A stretch of DNA of 64,000 nt from Neorhizobium galegae bv. officinalis (GCA_000985875.1 CCRI01000021.1:39689-103688); one strand, 5' to 3'; positions 1 through 8,837 are shown, counted from the stretch's first letter. The notes: a model not told the origin generated them from the letters alone. Program-made: numbers and translations.

Positions 1-1
1 T

Positions 2-1036
2 CGGGAGCGAGTTATACCCTTTCCTGGTTGGACCACTCCTGGCGTCATTGGCGCTGGAGCGGCGCAAAACCTGATGAAGGCGAGTGGCGTTCTTCCTGGA
101 TCCCGCGTCGTTGTCGTGGGCGCAAATCCCCTTTGCTTACTGGCAGCGACAAGCCTTTTGAGGTGTGGGGTAAAAATTGTTGCTGTCTGCGCTCCGAGCC
201 GACCGCGGGTAACATTCAACGCCCTGTTGCGCTTGATGCGGAGACCGGACATCTTTCTCCGGGGAGTGGGCTACCTTCTAATGCTCAAGCTTTATCGGAT
301 TAGGATGCTCAGTGATTATCGTGTCACTGATGTCATCGGAGACGCGAAAGTGACTGGCGTCATAACGCGTCGCTTCGCCGAAGGCCTGCCGCCTTCCGAG
401 GAGCGCCTGGATGTTGACCTGATAGTCGTCAACGATGGCTTGCTTCCCAATATCGAACTGGCGTCACGTGCTGGCTGTGAGATCGAGTGGGAACCGTCAA
501 CGTCTGTTTGGTCTCCCAAGCGGAACGCGGATTTTGAGACGACCATACCTCACGTGTACGCGGTCGGCGATTGCGTGACAGCTTCCGGCGTGGAGAACTC
601 ATTGCTGGAGGGGGAGATTGTTGCAATATCTATTGCTGCCTCAAAAGACGTTGGCGAGCGCGGTCGTCTGAGGCGACTTTCGAGGCTAAAGTGGAGATGG
701 CGCCGCCTCCAAAAGTTCAGATCCGCTGTGGTGGAGTTAACCGTCAAGGAATCACTCGACCAGCGACCGCTAACAGATGACACTATCGTTTGTCGCTGCG
801 AAGATGTCTCGCTAGCTACAATCAATGACGCGCTTTGCCAGGGTGTCCAAGACTTGAACGCGTTGAAAGCGGAAACGCGTGTATGCATGGGGCGCTGTCA
901 AGGTCGCACATGCATGCATACGGTCCTTGCCTTGTTGGCAACGGCAGTCGGAAAAGAACCGGATCAATTCAAGCCTCCAGTTCCCCGCTTGCCACTTAGA
1001 CCGGTGAAAGTTGGCGATTGGTTGAAGAAATTCTGA
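2..1036 (+). CDS. FAD/NAD-binding oxidoreductase with C-terminal [2Fe-2S] domain, 5' partial (hydroxyproline/opine dehydrogenase alpha-type)
   Basis: The reading frame is open from base 2, so the N-terminus lies outside the window. It begins with PFPGWTTPGVIGAGAA, a sequence typical of the middle of opine and D-hydroxyproline dehydrogenase alpha subunits. An NAD-binding Rossmann motif (RVVVVGANPL) follows, then the FAD-contact motif HVYAVGDC. The C-terminal ~90 residues form a BFD-like iron-sulfur domain with cysteines in VCRCEDV and CMGRCQGRTC. Family members feed electrons from a substrate-oxidising FAD subunit to acceptors. The next three genes are hydroxyproline genes, so a D-hydroxyproline dehydrogenase role is likely. 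The small gamma subunit found in some complexes is not visible and could lie upstream. An opine substrate is the alternative. Confidence 0.85.
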   Translation, partial: RERVIPFPGWTTPGVIGAGAAQNLMKASGVLPGSRVVVVGANPLCLLAATSLLRCGVKIVAVCAPSRPRVTFNALLRLMRRPDIFLRGVGYLLMLKLYRIRMLSDYRVTDVIGDAKVTGVITRRFAEGLPPSEERLDVDLIVVNDGLLPNIELASRAGCEIEWEPSTSVWSPKRNADFETTIPHVYAVGDCVTASGVENSLLEGEIVAISIAASKDVGERGRLRRLSRLKWRWRRLQKFRSAVVELTVKESLDQRPLTDDTIVCRCEDVSLATINDALCQGVQDLNALKAETRVCMGRCQGRTCMHTVLALLATAVGKEPDQFKPPVPRLPLRPVKVGDWLKKF

Positions 1037-1305
1037 GCACCGTGAAAGATCGCAAACACGCGCAACAGGGCGCGGATTTCGGCCGGCGACACCGACTTTT
1101 GACGCCAGCTCGGCCGACAAAGCAAGTGGACCGCGAACTTAAGCGACCCATCCGACTCTGCATTCGGTCTGAGTCGAGTGAGCTCAACGGTACTTGGCAC
1201 GCAGCGCCGGGAGCCTAAGCCGGGGCTGCCCTGCGTCGCGGACGGCAATTGTTATACCTAAGATTTAGCCGCTAGCTAAACAGAAGCGCGTTGGAAGTGA
1301 ATACA

Positions 1306-2541
1306 ATGAAAGAGCATCAATCTGTGGCGTTAATCGGCGGGGGTGTGATCGGCGCGAGCTGCGCCCTTGCGCTTGCCCGTGAGGGATATCGAGTCACGGT
1401 GCTTGAGAAAGGAAATGTCGGACATGGATGCTCATGGGGGAATGGAGCGCAATTCAATGCGGGCTCTTCTCTCCCGCTGGCTTATCCGGGTGTTGTCCGT
1501 CAAGCCATCAAATGGGTCGTCAAAGCCAATGGTCCTGTTCGCATAGCGCCACGGGAGTTTGCTCGGGTCCTTCCCTGGTTAATCCGGTTCCTCAACACCG
1601 GACGGTTGAGGAAGTGGGAGGCAGCTTACGACGGGCTACATGCGCTGAACTCCCAATGCGCGGCTCTCTATCGTGAGATGCTTGGCGAGCCCGATTGGAA
1701 CCGCCATTTCCGAATGAATGGCGCCATGCACGTGTTCAGAGACGAGCTTGCAGGCCCTTTGGACGAGATTGTTGATGCTATGCGTCTCGAAAAAGGCGTC
1801 CGGTTCGAAAGGATCACGGGTCAAGACGTACGGGAACTGGAGCCGAAGCTGTCTCGCGACTATCGCCGCGGCATCTTTTTTCCCGATAGCGGCCACGTAG
1901 TGTCGCCGGTGGGGCTGGTCGAAGGACTGATGCAAAGGGCGAATGCGCTGGGTAGCAAGGTACAAAAAGCAACGGTCTTCGCCGTAGAGCCCGGCTCCAG
2001 CACTGTGACTCTGCAGACGAGCCTGGGAGCGCAAGCCTTTGATTATGTCGTTATTGCTGCTGGTATTGCTAGCCGAGATCTAGCGCGCTCGCTCGAAGTC
2101 TGTTTGCCCTTAGCAAGCGAGCGCGGATACCATGTTACTATGAAAGGCGTCGCCAACGCCATCAGTCGCCCCGTTACAGATGCTGCTTCAGCCTTTGTAG
2201 CAACTCCTTTGATCGAAGGACTGCGAGTCGTGGGCATAGCCGAATTCGAGGCGCCTGACGTGTTGCCGGACCCGCGTCAAAGCAGGAAGTTACAGGTGTC
2301 TGCCAGGACCATGCTACCTGATATTCCGTTAGGCGAAATGCGAGATTGGGTGGGTGTGCGGCCATCCACACCGGACAGTCTTCCGTTGATCGACCGTCAC
2401 CCTCGCCACCCTTCTGTCTTTTTCGCAACCGGGCATGGCCACATGGGCATTTCCGGTGCTCCAATGACCGCCGCACTCATCTCAGATTTGATAGCCGCGC
2501 GAGTTCCGCGGATTCGAATTGCTCCTTATCGACTTCGATAA
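1306..2541 (+). CDS. DadA-type FAD-dependent amino-acid dehydrogenase (probable D-hydroxyproline dehydrogenase catalytic subunit)
   Basis: This is a 411-residue DAO/DadA-family flavoprotein. The N-terminal dinucleotide-binding motif is ALIGGGVIGASCALALAREG, and the C-terminal FAD motif is near ATGHGHMGISGAP. I chose ATG 1306 because GGAAG lies 9-13 bases upstream; an upstream TTG at 1291 would leave no ribosome site. The gene sits between the alpha-type subunit and a 4-hydroxyproline epimerase. It probably oxidises cis-4-hydroxy-D-proline to 1-pyrroline-4-hydroxy-2-carboxylate and passes electrons to the upstream subunit or to quinone. A general D-amino-acid dehydrogenase role cannot be excluded from sequence alone. 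Confidence 0.85.
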   Translation: MKEHQSVALIGGGVIGASCALALAREGYRVTVLEKGNVGHGCSWGNGAQFNAGSSLPLAYPGVVRQAIKWVVKANGPVRIAPREFARVLPWLIRFLNTGRLRKWEAAYDGLHALNSQCAALYREMLGEPDWNRHFRMNGAMHVFRDELAGPLDEIVDAMRLEKGVRFERITGQDVRELEPKLSRDYRRGIFFPDSGHVVSPVGLVEGLMQRANALGSKVQKATVFAVEPGSSTVTLQTSLGAQAFDYVVIAAGIASRDLARSLEVCLPLASERGYHVTMKGVANAISRPVTDAASAFVATPLIEGLRVVGIAEFEAPDVLPDPRQSRKLQVSARTMLPDIPLGEMRDWVGVRPSTPDSLPLIDRHPRHPSVFFATGHGHMGISGAPMTAALISDLIAARVPRIRIAPYRLR

Positions 2542-2926
2542 CGAGCAATCAACAGTTTCCTGTTGCATTGTAGTAGTGCATTCCTATAGTTTTGAACCAA
2601 ATGACATGCTTCAAGTTGCAATGGAGGTTTCGGTGAACCACGGGATGAATTGTACATCCGCAACTCCGGTAAGAACCGCTTGGACAATCCGCCATAGCGC
2701 CGTACCGGCTCCAGTAGGCAACTCCTCTCTTCTGGTCAAAAGCATCAATACAACGAAGTTCTGGAGGTTCTCGCTATGTCGGGGCGTGAGCCGGAATACT
2801 TGAATCATACGAGAAGATGCGACGGGGAGGGACCTCTGTCGATGGGAGCACGAGAAGCACTCCGTATGCGCGTGAGCGTGGCATCGGCATTAGACTTGTA
2901 ACCCAGTTCGGAAAGGCTTGCTGATC
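2542..2926. other. Intergenic stretch without a supported gene
   Basis: These 385 bases between the dehydrogenase and the epimerase hold short open frames on both strands, but none has a recognisable domain. I see no hairpin followed by a T tract. It may contain the promoter of the epimerase gene, since such a long gap breaks the tight spacing expected of one operon. Confidence 0.5.
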
Positions 2927-3898
2927 ATGCGTGCGAACCGTCTGTTTAACGTTGTTGACAGCCACACAGCGGGACATCCAACCCGCGCTGTCATGTCGGG
3001 TATTCCTTCGCTGCGTGGTCGAACCGTTCTCGAACAGCGGAACGACTTTCGCGAGAACCACGACGGCCTGAGGACTCTTCTCTTGCATGAGCCGCGCGGG
3101 CACACTGCTATGGCGGCCGCTGTGCCCGTGCCATCTCGCGAAGCCGACCAAGGACTGTTCTTCGTCTTTTCCTATAGCTATGCCGATATGTGTGGTCACG
3201 CCACGATTGGCTACGTCGCAAGCTTGGCAGCGATGGGTGCGCTTCCGGCGCACTTCAAAGAAAACGGAATGTCCATCGAGACTCCGGCTGGCATCCTGGA
3301 TGTCACTGGCACGTTTGAAGAAGGTCGCTTGGCCTCAGTGGTCTTGCGCAATGTACCGTCTTACCTTGCTGCTTCAAATGTTGTCGTAAGAGCCGACGGC
3401 TACGGTGACATCGATTGCGATATCGCCTACGGCGGCATTACCTACGCAATCGTTGATGCGAGACAGTTCGAAATGCCGCTCGAAATGCATCAGGTCAGCC
3501 GCTGGTGCCAAGCGGGGATGGCGATTAAAGACACTCTGAACGCAAAGCACGCTATACCGCCGGTTAACAGCATTCTTTTCCACCAAGCGATCGAAGGTGG
3601 CGGGCGTCACCTGGTGATATTAGCTGCCAATAAGTTCGATCGCTCGCCCTGCGGGACAGGCACGTCAGCCAGGCTTGCGCAACTTCACGCTCAGGGGGAG
3701 CTTGCTCTCGATACACCCTACCGAGCCGAGAACATCCTCGGAATACCGTTCACTTCCAAGGTCGTGGCCACAGCTCAACTGCAAGACGGGCGGGCTGCTG
3801 TCATCCCTGAAATTTGTGGGATGGCTCACATCAGCGCATTTTCGACAATCGTGCTGGAAGAGGGCGATCCTTTGCCTGCCGGTTTCCTTCCTACGTGA
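2927..3898 (+). CDS. 4-hydroxyproline 2-epimerase (proline racemase family)
   Basis: This 323-residue protein belongs to the proline racemase family. Both catalytic cysteines are present: one in DMCGHATIG near residue 87 and one in SPCGTGTSA near residue 249. Two cysteines indicate a racemase/epimerase; trans-3-hydroxyproline dehydratases carry Thr at the second site. It should interconvert trans-4-hydroxy-L-proline and cis-4-hydroxy-D-proline, the first step of bacterial hydroxyproline use. ATG 2927 was chosen because GAAAGG ends 10 bases upstream; a TTG three codons earlier is less likely. Its neighbours supply the next two steps. Confidence 0.9.
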   Translation: MRANRLFNVVDSHTAGHPTRAVMSGIPSLRGRTVLEQRNDFRENHDGLRTLLLHEPRGHTAMAAAVPVPSREADQGLFFVFSYSYADMCGHATIGYVASLAAMGALPAHFKENGMSIETPAGILDVTGTFEEGRLASVVLRNVPSYLAASNVVVRADGYGDIDCDIAYGGITYAIVDARQFEMPLEMHQVSRWCQAGMAIKDTLNAKHAIPPVNSILFHQAIEGGGRHLVILAANKFDRSPCGTGTSARLAQLHAQGELALDTPYRAENILGIPFTSKVVATAQLQDGRAAVIPEICGMAHISAFSTIVLEEGDPLPAGFLPT

Positions 3899-4141
3899 TG
3901 GAGTCTGCCATGAAGCTTGATTCGCCCATTCAACGTGAAACTGGGGTCTACTCCCACCCGGCCTGCTCGATAGAAAATACAAGATCTAAAGCTGCGCGTT
4001 TGGACTTGCCTCGGCCTGCTTGTTGCCGTTCTCCAACTCAGTCCTTGGTCCTTATCGCCGTGGATCGGCAGGATCTCGGTCGAACTCTTCGGTGCCCAAC
4101 GGAGCATTCTTCAACCACATCTTCCAAAGAAGGAAAATTAA

Positions 4142-5041
4142 ATGGCTAATGTCAATTGGAGCGGCATCTTCCCCGTACTTGTCACACCGTTCGATGTCGA
4201 TGGTTCGATCAATGAGGCGCTGTACAGGGAGCTTGTCGATGAAGCGATCACCAATGGCGCGCACGGCATTGTTGCTGCCGGTAGCACAGGTGAATTTTAC
4301 GCTTTAACAATCGCCGAGCGCGCAGCCCTCTACAAACTTACCGTCAGTCATGTCGCTGGCCGCGTTCCAGTCCTTGCGGGCGTAGCTGACTTGCGCGTCG
4401 AAGACGTGTTGGCTGCGTGCCAGTCGGCTGTTGCGGCGGGTTGCGCTGGGGGTATGATTCTTCCGCCGATTTACGCGATGCCCAATCCCCGGGAAATTTT
4501 GGCTTTTTTTGAACACATCTCTCAAAACACAACGTTGCCGCTGATGTTGTACAATAGTCCCCGCCGCGCCGGCATCGACCTCATCCCGGCGCTGGTAGAA
4601 CAGCTCTCCGCGCTTCCAACCGTGGTCGCGATCAAAGACAGCTCGGGCGCTATCACGCAGGTAAGTGAGCTTGTACAGCGGGTCGGCGATAAGCTTCGTG
4701 TTTTTGTCGGCTATGAAACAATGATTGTTCCAGCCCGTGCTGTTGGAGCGCATGGTGTCGTTGCAATGGCCCATCAGATCGCTGGACCTCTGGTCCGGGA
4801 CTACTGGGATAAGGCGCTGAACGGAGACAAGTCGGTCGAAACACTTGGCCGCGACATTTTCGCTTTTTATCGTTGCTTTCAGTCTGGATCGTACTACGCA
4901 GCAATCAAGGAAACCATGAACCAGCTTGGTCGCGACGTGGGAGGTCCTCGGATGCCACTGATGCCACTGGCGGATGAGCAAAAAGCAACGATCCGCAAGA
5001 TCATTGCGGATGCCGGCCTCGGGCGCTGGGCAAAAGTGTAA
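4142..5041 (+). CDS. DapA/DHDPS-family lyase, probable 1-pyrroline-4-hydroxy-2-carboxylate deaminase
   Basis: This is a 299-residue TIM-barrel Schiff-base lyase. It shows the family motif AGSTGEFYAL near residue 44, the catalytic Tyr in LYNSPRRAG near residue 140, and the Schiff-base Lys in VAIKDSSG near residue 165. Other family members make dihydrodipicolinate or split N-acetylneuraminate. Position directly after a hydroxyproline epimerase and dehydrogenase points to the deaminase that yields alpha-ketoglutarate semialdehyde. The semialdehyde dehydrogenase that completes the pathway is not in the window. The 243-base gap from the epimerase suggests a separate ribosome loading region or promoter. 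Confidence 0.8.
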   Translation: MANVNWSGIFPVLVTPFDVDGSINEALYRELVDEAITNGAHGIVAAGSTGEFYALTIAERAALYKLTVSHVAGRVPVLAGVADLRVEDVLAACQSAVAAGCAGGMILPPIYAMPNPREILAFFEHISQNTTLPLMLYNSPRRAGIDLIPALVEQLSALPTVVAIKDSSGAITQVSELVQRVGDKLRVFVGYETMIVPARAVGAHGVVAMAHQIAGPLVRDYWDKALNGDKSVETLGRDIFAFYRCFQSGSYYAAIKETMNQLGRDVGGPRMPLMPLADEQKATIRKIIADAGLGRWAKV

Positions 5042-5099
5042 AGGCGATCAAAAATTGCGCAACTCGTCCGGCTCTGCAGGAGTTGTTGTACAGGCTCGG

Positions 5100-5425
5100 C
5101 TCCGGCAGTATTGATTGAGGGCGACGGTGATTGCCGGATCGTGGCGGCAGTCGCACGCGAACCGTGTAGGCCACGGCATAGCCTTATGAGATGCGACCAC
5201 CCGCTTCCGACGGATGGTCAAGGAGTACATGCAATTATGTACGCCATCTGCCGACCCGGGATAGAGCGGCTGGAGCCAATCGATATCGGCCGCCGTGGCA
5301 TCCATAATGAAGCGGCCGAGCTTTTGAGAGAGCGTCTTTTCTCCAAAGTCAGCATCGACAAGGACACGGCGCCCGCCTGTTCAACCCGATCTATACGCTC
5401 CTCGACCGCAATGCCGAGCATAGGA
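5100..5425 (+). pseudogene. Broken UPF0262-family gene (C-terminal part, several frameshifts)
   Basis: Pieces in three plus-strand frames line up in order with the conserved C-terminal half of UPF0262 proteins, a small family common in Alphaproteobacteria. They are FRRMVKEYMQLC (about 5190-5235), IDIGRRGIHNEAAELLRERL (about 5278-5338) with KVSIDKDTA, and then RLFNPIYTLLDR. At least two frame changes and a stop codon separate them, so no functional protein is made. The fragment ends close to the IS66 remnant, which suggests that insertion and later decay destroyed it. The family assignment is from memory of the conserved motif. Confidence 0.55.
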
Positions 5426-5499
5426 TCCTGTTGAGAAGAATATCCCGAAGACCGCTCGGGCAGCATAGGCGTATCGAAGTGCTGCTGCACATCTGCGCC

Positions 5500-5847
5500 G
5501 GCGCTGACATACTGACGTATCGGGTGCCGGGCCACGGCTTCAATATCGATACCGTCGAGCAGCCAATGAAGCTGTTCCGTCGTCAGATGCGCCACTGCAT
5601 CCCGGCGCTTTGGCCAGCAAAACCGGTCTTCCTCAAGGCGCTTCAAAATTAAGACGAAGCCTGACCGATCAAAAAACAAAAGCTTCACCCGGTCCCTGCG
5701 ACGGTTGCAGAAAGCAAAGACAGCCCGCGCAAAAGGATCAAGCGCCATCGACTGCTCCACCAGAATGGCAAGGCTGTCGATGCCGGCCCTGAAGTCGACC
5801 GGATCGCGATGAAGATAAACCTGCACATCAGCCGACAGACGGAACAT
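5500..5847 (-). pseudogene. tnpB: IS66 family tnpB (Orf2), 3' end lost
   Basis: The first ~115 residues match IS66 TnpB, an accessory protein of IS66 transposition. FRLSADVQVYLHRDPVDFR opens the protein, followed by FAFCNRRRDRVKLLFFDRSG and LTTEQLHWLLDGIDI. After about position 5500 the frame stays open to 5218 but the sequence no longer resembles TnpB. The gene therefore runs into unrelated DNA. The transposase gene tnpC that should follow is missing here. It overlaps the end of tnpA by 20 bases, which is normal for IS66. Confidence 0.8.
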
Positions 5848-6319
5848 TGCCCAAAGCTCCGATCATGGCCGCTATCATTGACGCGTCGTCCAGTTCCACC
5901 GAAAGCGTCACACCGTTCGGCAGTGAGACCTTCGCTCTCAGCCCTGATGCCGCGCCATCGCCGGCGGCAATAATCGATCGTTCCCGCCGTTCCATCGGTG
6001 GGTCGCTCAAACCGCTCGGTTTGCGATCGCCATCGGCAATCCGCGCAGCTCGCGCCTCTATGACCGGAATGAACGTCGACACTTTCGCCGGCGCCGAAGG
6101 TGCGACCAAGGCCGGAGCTTTCGACTGACGCTGTTTGCGGATCCAAGTCCGCAGCAGGTTGGCATTGATACCGTTCTCAAGCGCCAGTTTCGATATCGAA
6201 ACCCCGGGTATCAGGCAGGCCTCCAACAACCTCGCTTTCGATGCCGGATCAAACTCCCGTTTTCCGCCTCTACCGGCACGCAACACCCTCAATAGCCGGG
6301 CCTCGCTCACATCATCCAT
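5828..6319 (-). CDS. tnpA: IS66 family tnpA (Orf1) accessory transposition protein
   Basis: This is a 163-residue protein with an N-terminal helix-turn-helix (FDPASKARLLEACLIPGVSISKLALENGINANLLRTWIRK, split here as FDPASKARLLEACL then NGINANLLRTWIRK) and a linker rich in Ala, Ser and Arg. It matches IS66 Orf1, which is needed with TnpB and TnpC for transposition. The reading frame is intact, but tnpB is truncated and tnpC absent, so the element is immobile. It starts at ATG 6319, about 50 bases inside the probable left end of the element. Confidence 0.8.
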   Translation of the reverse strand: MDDVSEARLLRVLRAGRGGKREFDPASKARLLEACLIPGVSISKLALENGINANLLRTWIRKQRQSKAPALVAPSAPAKVSTFIPVIEARAARIADGDRKPSGLSDPPMERRERSIIAAGDGAASGLRAKVSLPNGVTLSVELDDASMIAAMIGALGNVPSVG

Positions 6320-6419
6320 CGCGTTGTGTCCATTACGTTGCTTGTGGACACAACCTGCCTAAGCGCTCCCCCGATTCATAGGTGACCCAAAAATCGCGTT
6401 TACGGTCAACGTGAAGCGC

Positions 6420-6840
6420 GAGCTTTACGGCCAAGTGCGTGGGCTCCTGCGCCCGTTTGGCATCAAGATCTCGGCGCGCGCCGGCGGCAAGCGGTTTGAC
6501 GAGGAGGTGCGTTCTTCCTGCAATCGGCATGATGCGCTCTATGTCGGTATCAGCGCACTTCTCGACACGCTTGCGCGGGTTGAGGTCGAACTGGCAGGAC
6601 TGGACAAGAAGGTGCGCCAGATCACGGTGGCATCGAAGCCGTGCTGGCATTTGATGTCGGTGCCAGGTGTTGGGCCACTCACCTCTCTGGCCTTCGTGGC
6701 GACGGTGGAAGACCCGCAGCGGTTTCGAACGAGCAGGTCCATCGGCTCCTACATCGGCCTGACACCAAAGAGGTATCAGTCGGGTGATCGGGATGTGACG
6801 GGCTCGATCTCCAAGCAGGGCGACGAGAGGCGCCGTAAAG
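6420..6840 (+). pseudogene. IS110 family transposase, C-terminal fragment
   Basis: The plus strand encodes the Transposase_20 region of an IS110-family enzyme, including LMSVPGVGPLTSLAF, FRTSRSIGSYIGLTPKR and GSISKQGDERRRK. The N-terminal RuvC-like DEDD domain is missing. The frame is cut at about 6840 by the inverted repeat of the IS6-family element, so the fragment served as insertion target. It is non-functional. Confidence 0.8.
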
Positions 6841-6845
6841 TTAAC
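6834..6845 (+). repeat. Left terminal inverted repeat of the IS6-family element
   Basis: CGTAAAGTTAAC, the exact inverse complement of 7630-7641. Up to three of its outer bases might belong to the IS110 target instead of the element. Confidence 0.65.
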
Positions 6846-6880
6846 GGACACCGGTCAAAAATGTTGCGCGCGGCTTTCGT

Positions 6881-7597
6881 TTATGCGGCTTGCAGGTGTG
6901 CGATTTCGTTCCACATCTGCATGGCTTCGGTTCTCAGTTCGCGGTGATGGTCTGATGAGATCTCGTGGCGTGGAATGTGAAAAAGGTTGGCAATCGGGTC
7001 GTGGATGGAAACGAAACGCTGGAGATGTCGCGCTGACTTGAAGCGCTTCATGATCCTTTCTCGCTTGCGGATCGGCTGATGGGAGTTTTCTGCCCGATTG
7101 TTCAGTCCCTTGTGCGAACGATGCTCGACGCCAGGCATGATCTCCCGCTTCGCCGCACCGTAGGATCGAAGCTTGTCGGTGATCAGCACGCGTGGCGAAC
7201 GGCCTTGCCCTTTTAGAAGCTTTCGCATCAACCGCTTTGCAGCCTTGGTATTGCGGCGGCTCTGTACCAGGACGTCGAGGACGAACCCATTCTGGTCGAT
7301 GGCGCGCCAAAGCCAGTGTTTCTTGCCGGCGATCGTGATGACAACCTCATCGAGGTGCCATTTGTCGCCGAGCCTGCCGGCGGATCGCCTCCGGATATCA
7401 TTGGCGAAGCGCCTGCCGAATTTCTCCACCCAGAGACGCACGGTCTGGTGCGAGACGATGACCCCACGCGCTGCCAGCATATCCTCGACCATGCGCAGAC
7501 TGAGCGGAAAACGAAGATACAGCCACACTGCATGGGCAATCACTTCAGCTGGAAACCGATGGCGGCGATAAAGGCGATCAGGAGCAACTTGGGTCAT
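6881..7597 (-). CDS. IS6 family transposase (DDE)
   Basis: This 238-residue transposase has an N-terminal helix-turn-helix (FPLSLRMVEDMLAARG, then VSHQTVRLWV) and the DDE triad in KWHLDEVVI, LITDKLRSYGAAK and NNRAENSHQPIRKRER. IS6 enzymes catalyse replicative cointegrate formation. The length matches family members and no frameshift is visible, so the element may still be active. ATG 7597 is preferred over a GTG five codons upstream because it matches the usual family N-terminus. Confidence 0.9.
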   Translation of the reverse strand: MTQVAPDRLYRRHRFPAEVIAHAVWLYLRFPLSLRMVEDMLAARGVIVSHQTVRLWVEKFGRRFANDIRRRSAGRLGDKWHLDEVVITIAGKKHWLWRAIDQNGFVLDVLVQSRRNTKAAKRLMRKLLKGQGRSPRVLITDKLRSYGAAKREIMPGVEHRSHKGLNNRAENSHQPIRKRERIMKRFKSARHLQRFVSIHDPIANLFHIPRHEISSDHHRELRTEAMQMWNEIAHLQAA

Positions 7598-7629
7598 GCT
7601 GGAAGATCGCACAGGTCAATCGCCGACAG

Positions 7630-7641
7630 GTTAACTTTACG
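7630..7641 (-). repeat. Right terminal inverted repeat of the IS6-family element
   Basis: GTTAACTTTACG, exact inverse of 6834-6845. It lies 33 bases upstream of the transposase start and so probably overlaps its promoter. Confidence 0.65.
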
Positions 7642-7797
7642 ATGCCGTTTTGCATGATCGCATTCCTGTCCTCCATTTCGCATCCGGGAAATGGAGTCAT
7701 CGGCGGCATGGTCAACGAGACCGGAACAAGAACAAACGACCAAACTTTGGACCGACGCATTGAAAGGGCAGCAGGACTGATGACAGGGATCGATGAG

Positions 7798-8165
7798 ATG
7801 CAGTTTCCGAAAAGATCGCCGCGGCTTGAGTGGAACCTCAAGACGATCCTGAACCTGTTGACGCTCGTCGGCATGTTGGCTGGGGGGGTTATATCTGGGC
7901 CAATACCACCCGAGATATCGAAGACCTCATGAAGTGGCGCCTGTCTCACGAGGACTATCACAAGGAGCGGTTTGCGGAAACACGGGCGCGAGAAGCCACT
8001 TTCAACGAACGCCTTTGCGCCGAGGAGGTCAGGGGCAATGACGTTGATGCGCCCTGCAATCTGGACATTCCGGACAATCTGTACTATCTATCGTCGCAGA
8101 TGATAGGAGCAGGAACATGGTCACATCCGTCAGAAAATCGTCAGCAACCTCCCTGTCGGGGTTGA
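7798..8165 (+). pseudogene. Small membrane protein (phage/holin-like), broken by a one-base deletion in a G tract
   Basis: The frame from ATG 7798 encodes LEWNLKTILNLLTLVGMLAGG, a charged start followed by one transmembrane helix. It leaves the frame at a run of seven G (7882-7888). In another frame the protein continues as YIWANTTRDIEDLMKWR and HKERFAETRAREATFNERL, an amphipathic coiled-coil-like tail. Eight G would restore one protein. The layout (N-terminal anchor, Trp-containing helix, charged tail) resembles small rhizobial phage-associated membrane proteins. The last part overlaps the antitoxin gene start and is unlikely to be native. Confidence 0.5.
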
Positions 8166-8833
8166 ACCCGGCGGCCATCGCCGATGTCGTCGAGGTCCTC
8201 GCCCGTCATAATCCACGTCTTTCCAAGACGGCGCTTGCCGCGACGGGGCGTGTCGTCGCCGCAGTCACCGCAGCAACCGCACGTCTTGCCGCCGACCAGC
8301 AACGCCGGATCGTTGCCGACGAACGCGAGCTGGCGCAAGCCGTCGAGGTCGCGGTTGCTGGCCTCGTCGCGGAATCTGGTGTCTACCTCACGCCGCTTGC
8401 GGTTGGAAAATCCGTCGAGGTCAGTCAGGGTGCAGGCCTTCCCGCGCCCATCGATCTGGATGATGGCAGGCGCAGACTTGCAGCTTTTGCAGAGCCGACG
8501 CGTCTCGAGGACTGGGCCGGTCCTGTCGCGGGACCGGCCGAGATCGAAAAAACATTTGGCACGAAACGGTCGACCCTGCACGACTGGCAGAGGCGTGGCG
8601 CGGTGATTGGCCTGCTGAAGGGCGAACGCAAGCATGTCTTTCCATTGGCGCAGTTCGTCGATGGCCGCCCGGTAGAGGGTATGGCTCAGGTGACGCGGAT
8701 CATCGCCAATCCTCGTGTCGCATGGCAGTGGTTGATCCGGACAAAGCCTGATATCGGCGGCTCGCCGTTGGATCTCATGAAAAATGGCTGTCTGGACGAG
8801 GTCCTTGCTGCGGCCGAGCGTGATTTCGGCTGA
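8117..8833 (+). CDS. Xre/MbcA/ParS-type antitoxin of a RES toxin system
   Basis: This 238-residue protein precedes a RES-domain toxin by four bases, the standard order for Xre-RES modules. The middle contains a DNA-binding-like segment (FGTKRSTLHDWQRRGAVIG). The C-terminus has the toxin-binding signature of the antitoxin family: VAWQWLIRTKPDIGGSPLDLM followed by a short helix (shown here as WQWLIRTKPDIGG and SPLDLMKNG). It should neutralise the toxin and repress the operon. The N-terminal ~110 residues are Ala-rich and make it longer than typical Xre antitoxins. AGGAGCAGG sits just upstream of ATG 8117 and supports this start. Confidence 0.8.
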   Translation: MVTSVRKSSATSLSGLNPAAIADVVEVLARHNPRLSKTALAATGRVVAAVTAATARLAADQQRRIVADERELAQAVEVAVAGLVAESGVYLTPLAVGKSVEVSQGAGLPAPIDLDDGRRRLAAFAEPTRLEDWAGPVAGPAEIEKTFGTKRSTLHDWQRRGAVIGLLKGERKHVFPLAQFVDGRPVEGMAQVTRIIANPRVAWQWLIRTKPDIGGSPLDLMKNGCLDEVLAAAERDFG

Positions 8834-8837
8834 CACT

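Larger units (their letters stand above)
6834..7641 (-). mobile_element. IS6-family insertion sequence with 12-bp terminal inverted repeats
   Basis: The element encloses one IS6 transposase gene. CGTAAAGTTAAC at 6834-6845 is repeated in inverted orientation at 7630-7641. The resulting size of 808 bp is typical of IS6 elements. The left copy falls exactly where the IS110 reading frame stops. I do not see a matching 8-bp target duplication outside the repeats, which suggests a later rearrangement or imprecise choice of the ends. Confidence 0.75.

Noticed and set aside
2611..2808. Minus-strand frame with TALWRIVQAV, faintly like the start of a GntR winged helix, in the hydroxyproline region.
   Set aside because: Only a few residues match, no recognition helix follows, and neither strand gives an extended protein.
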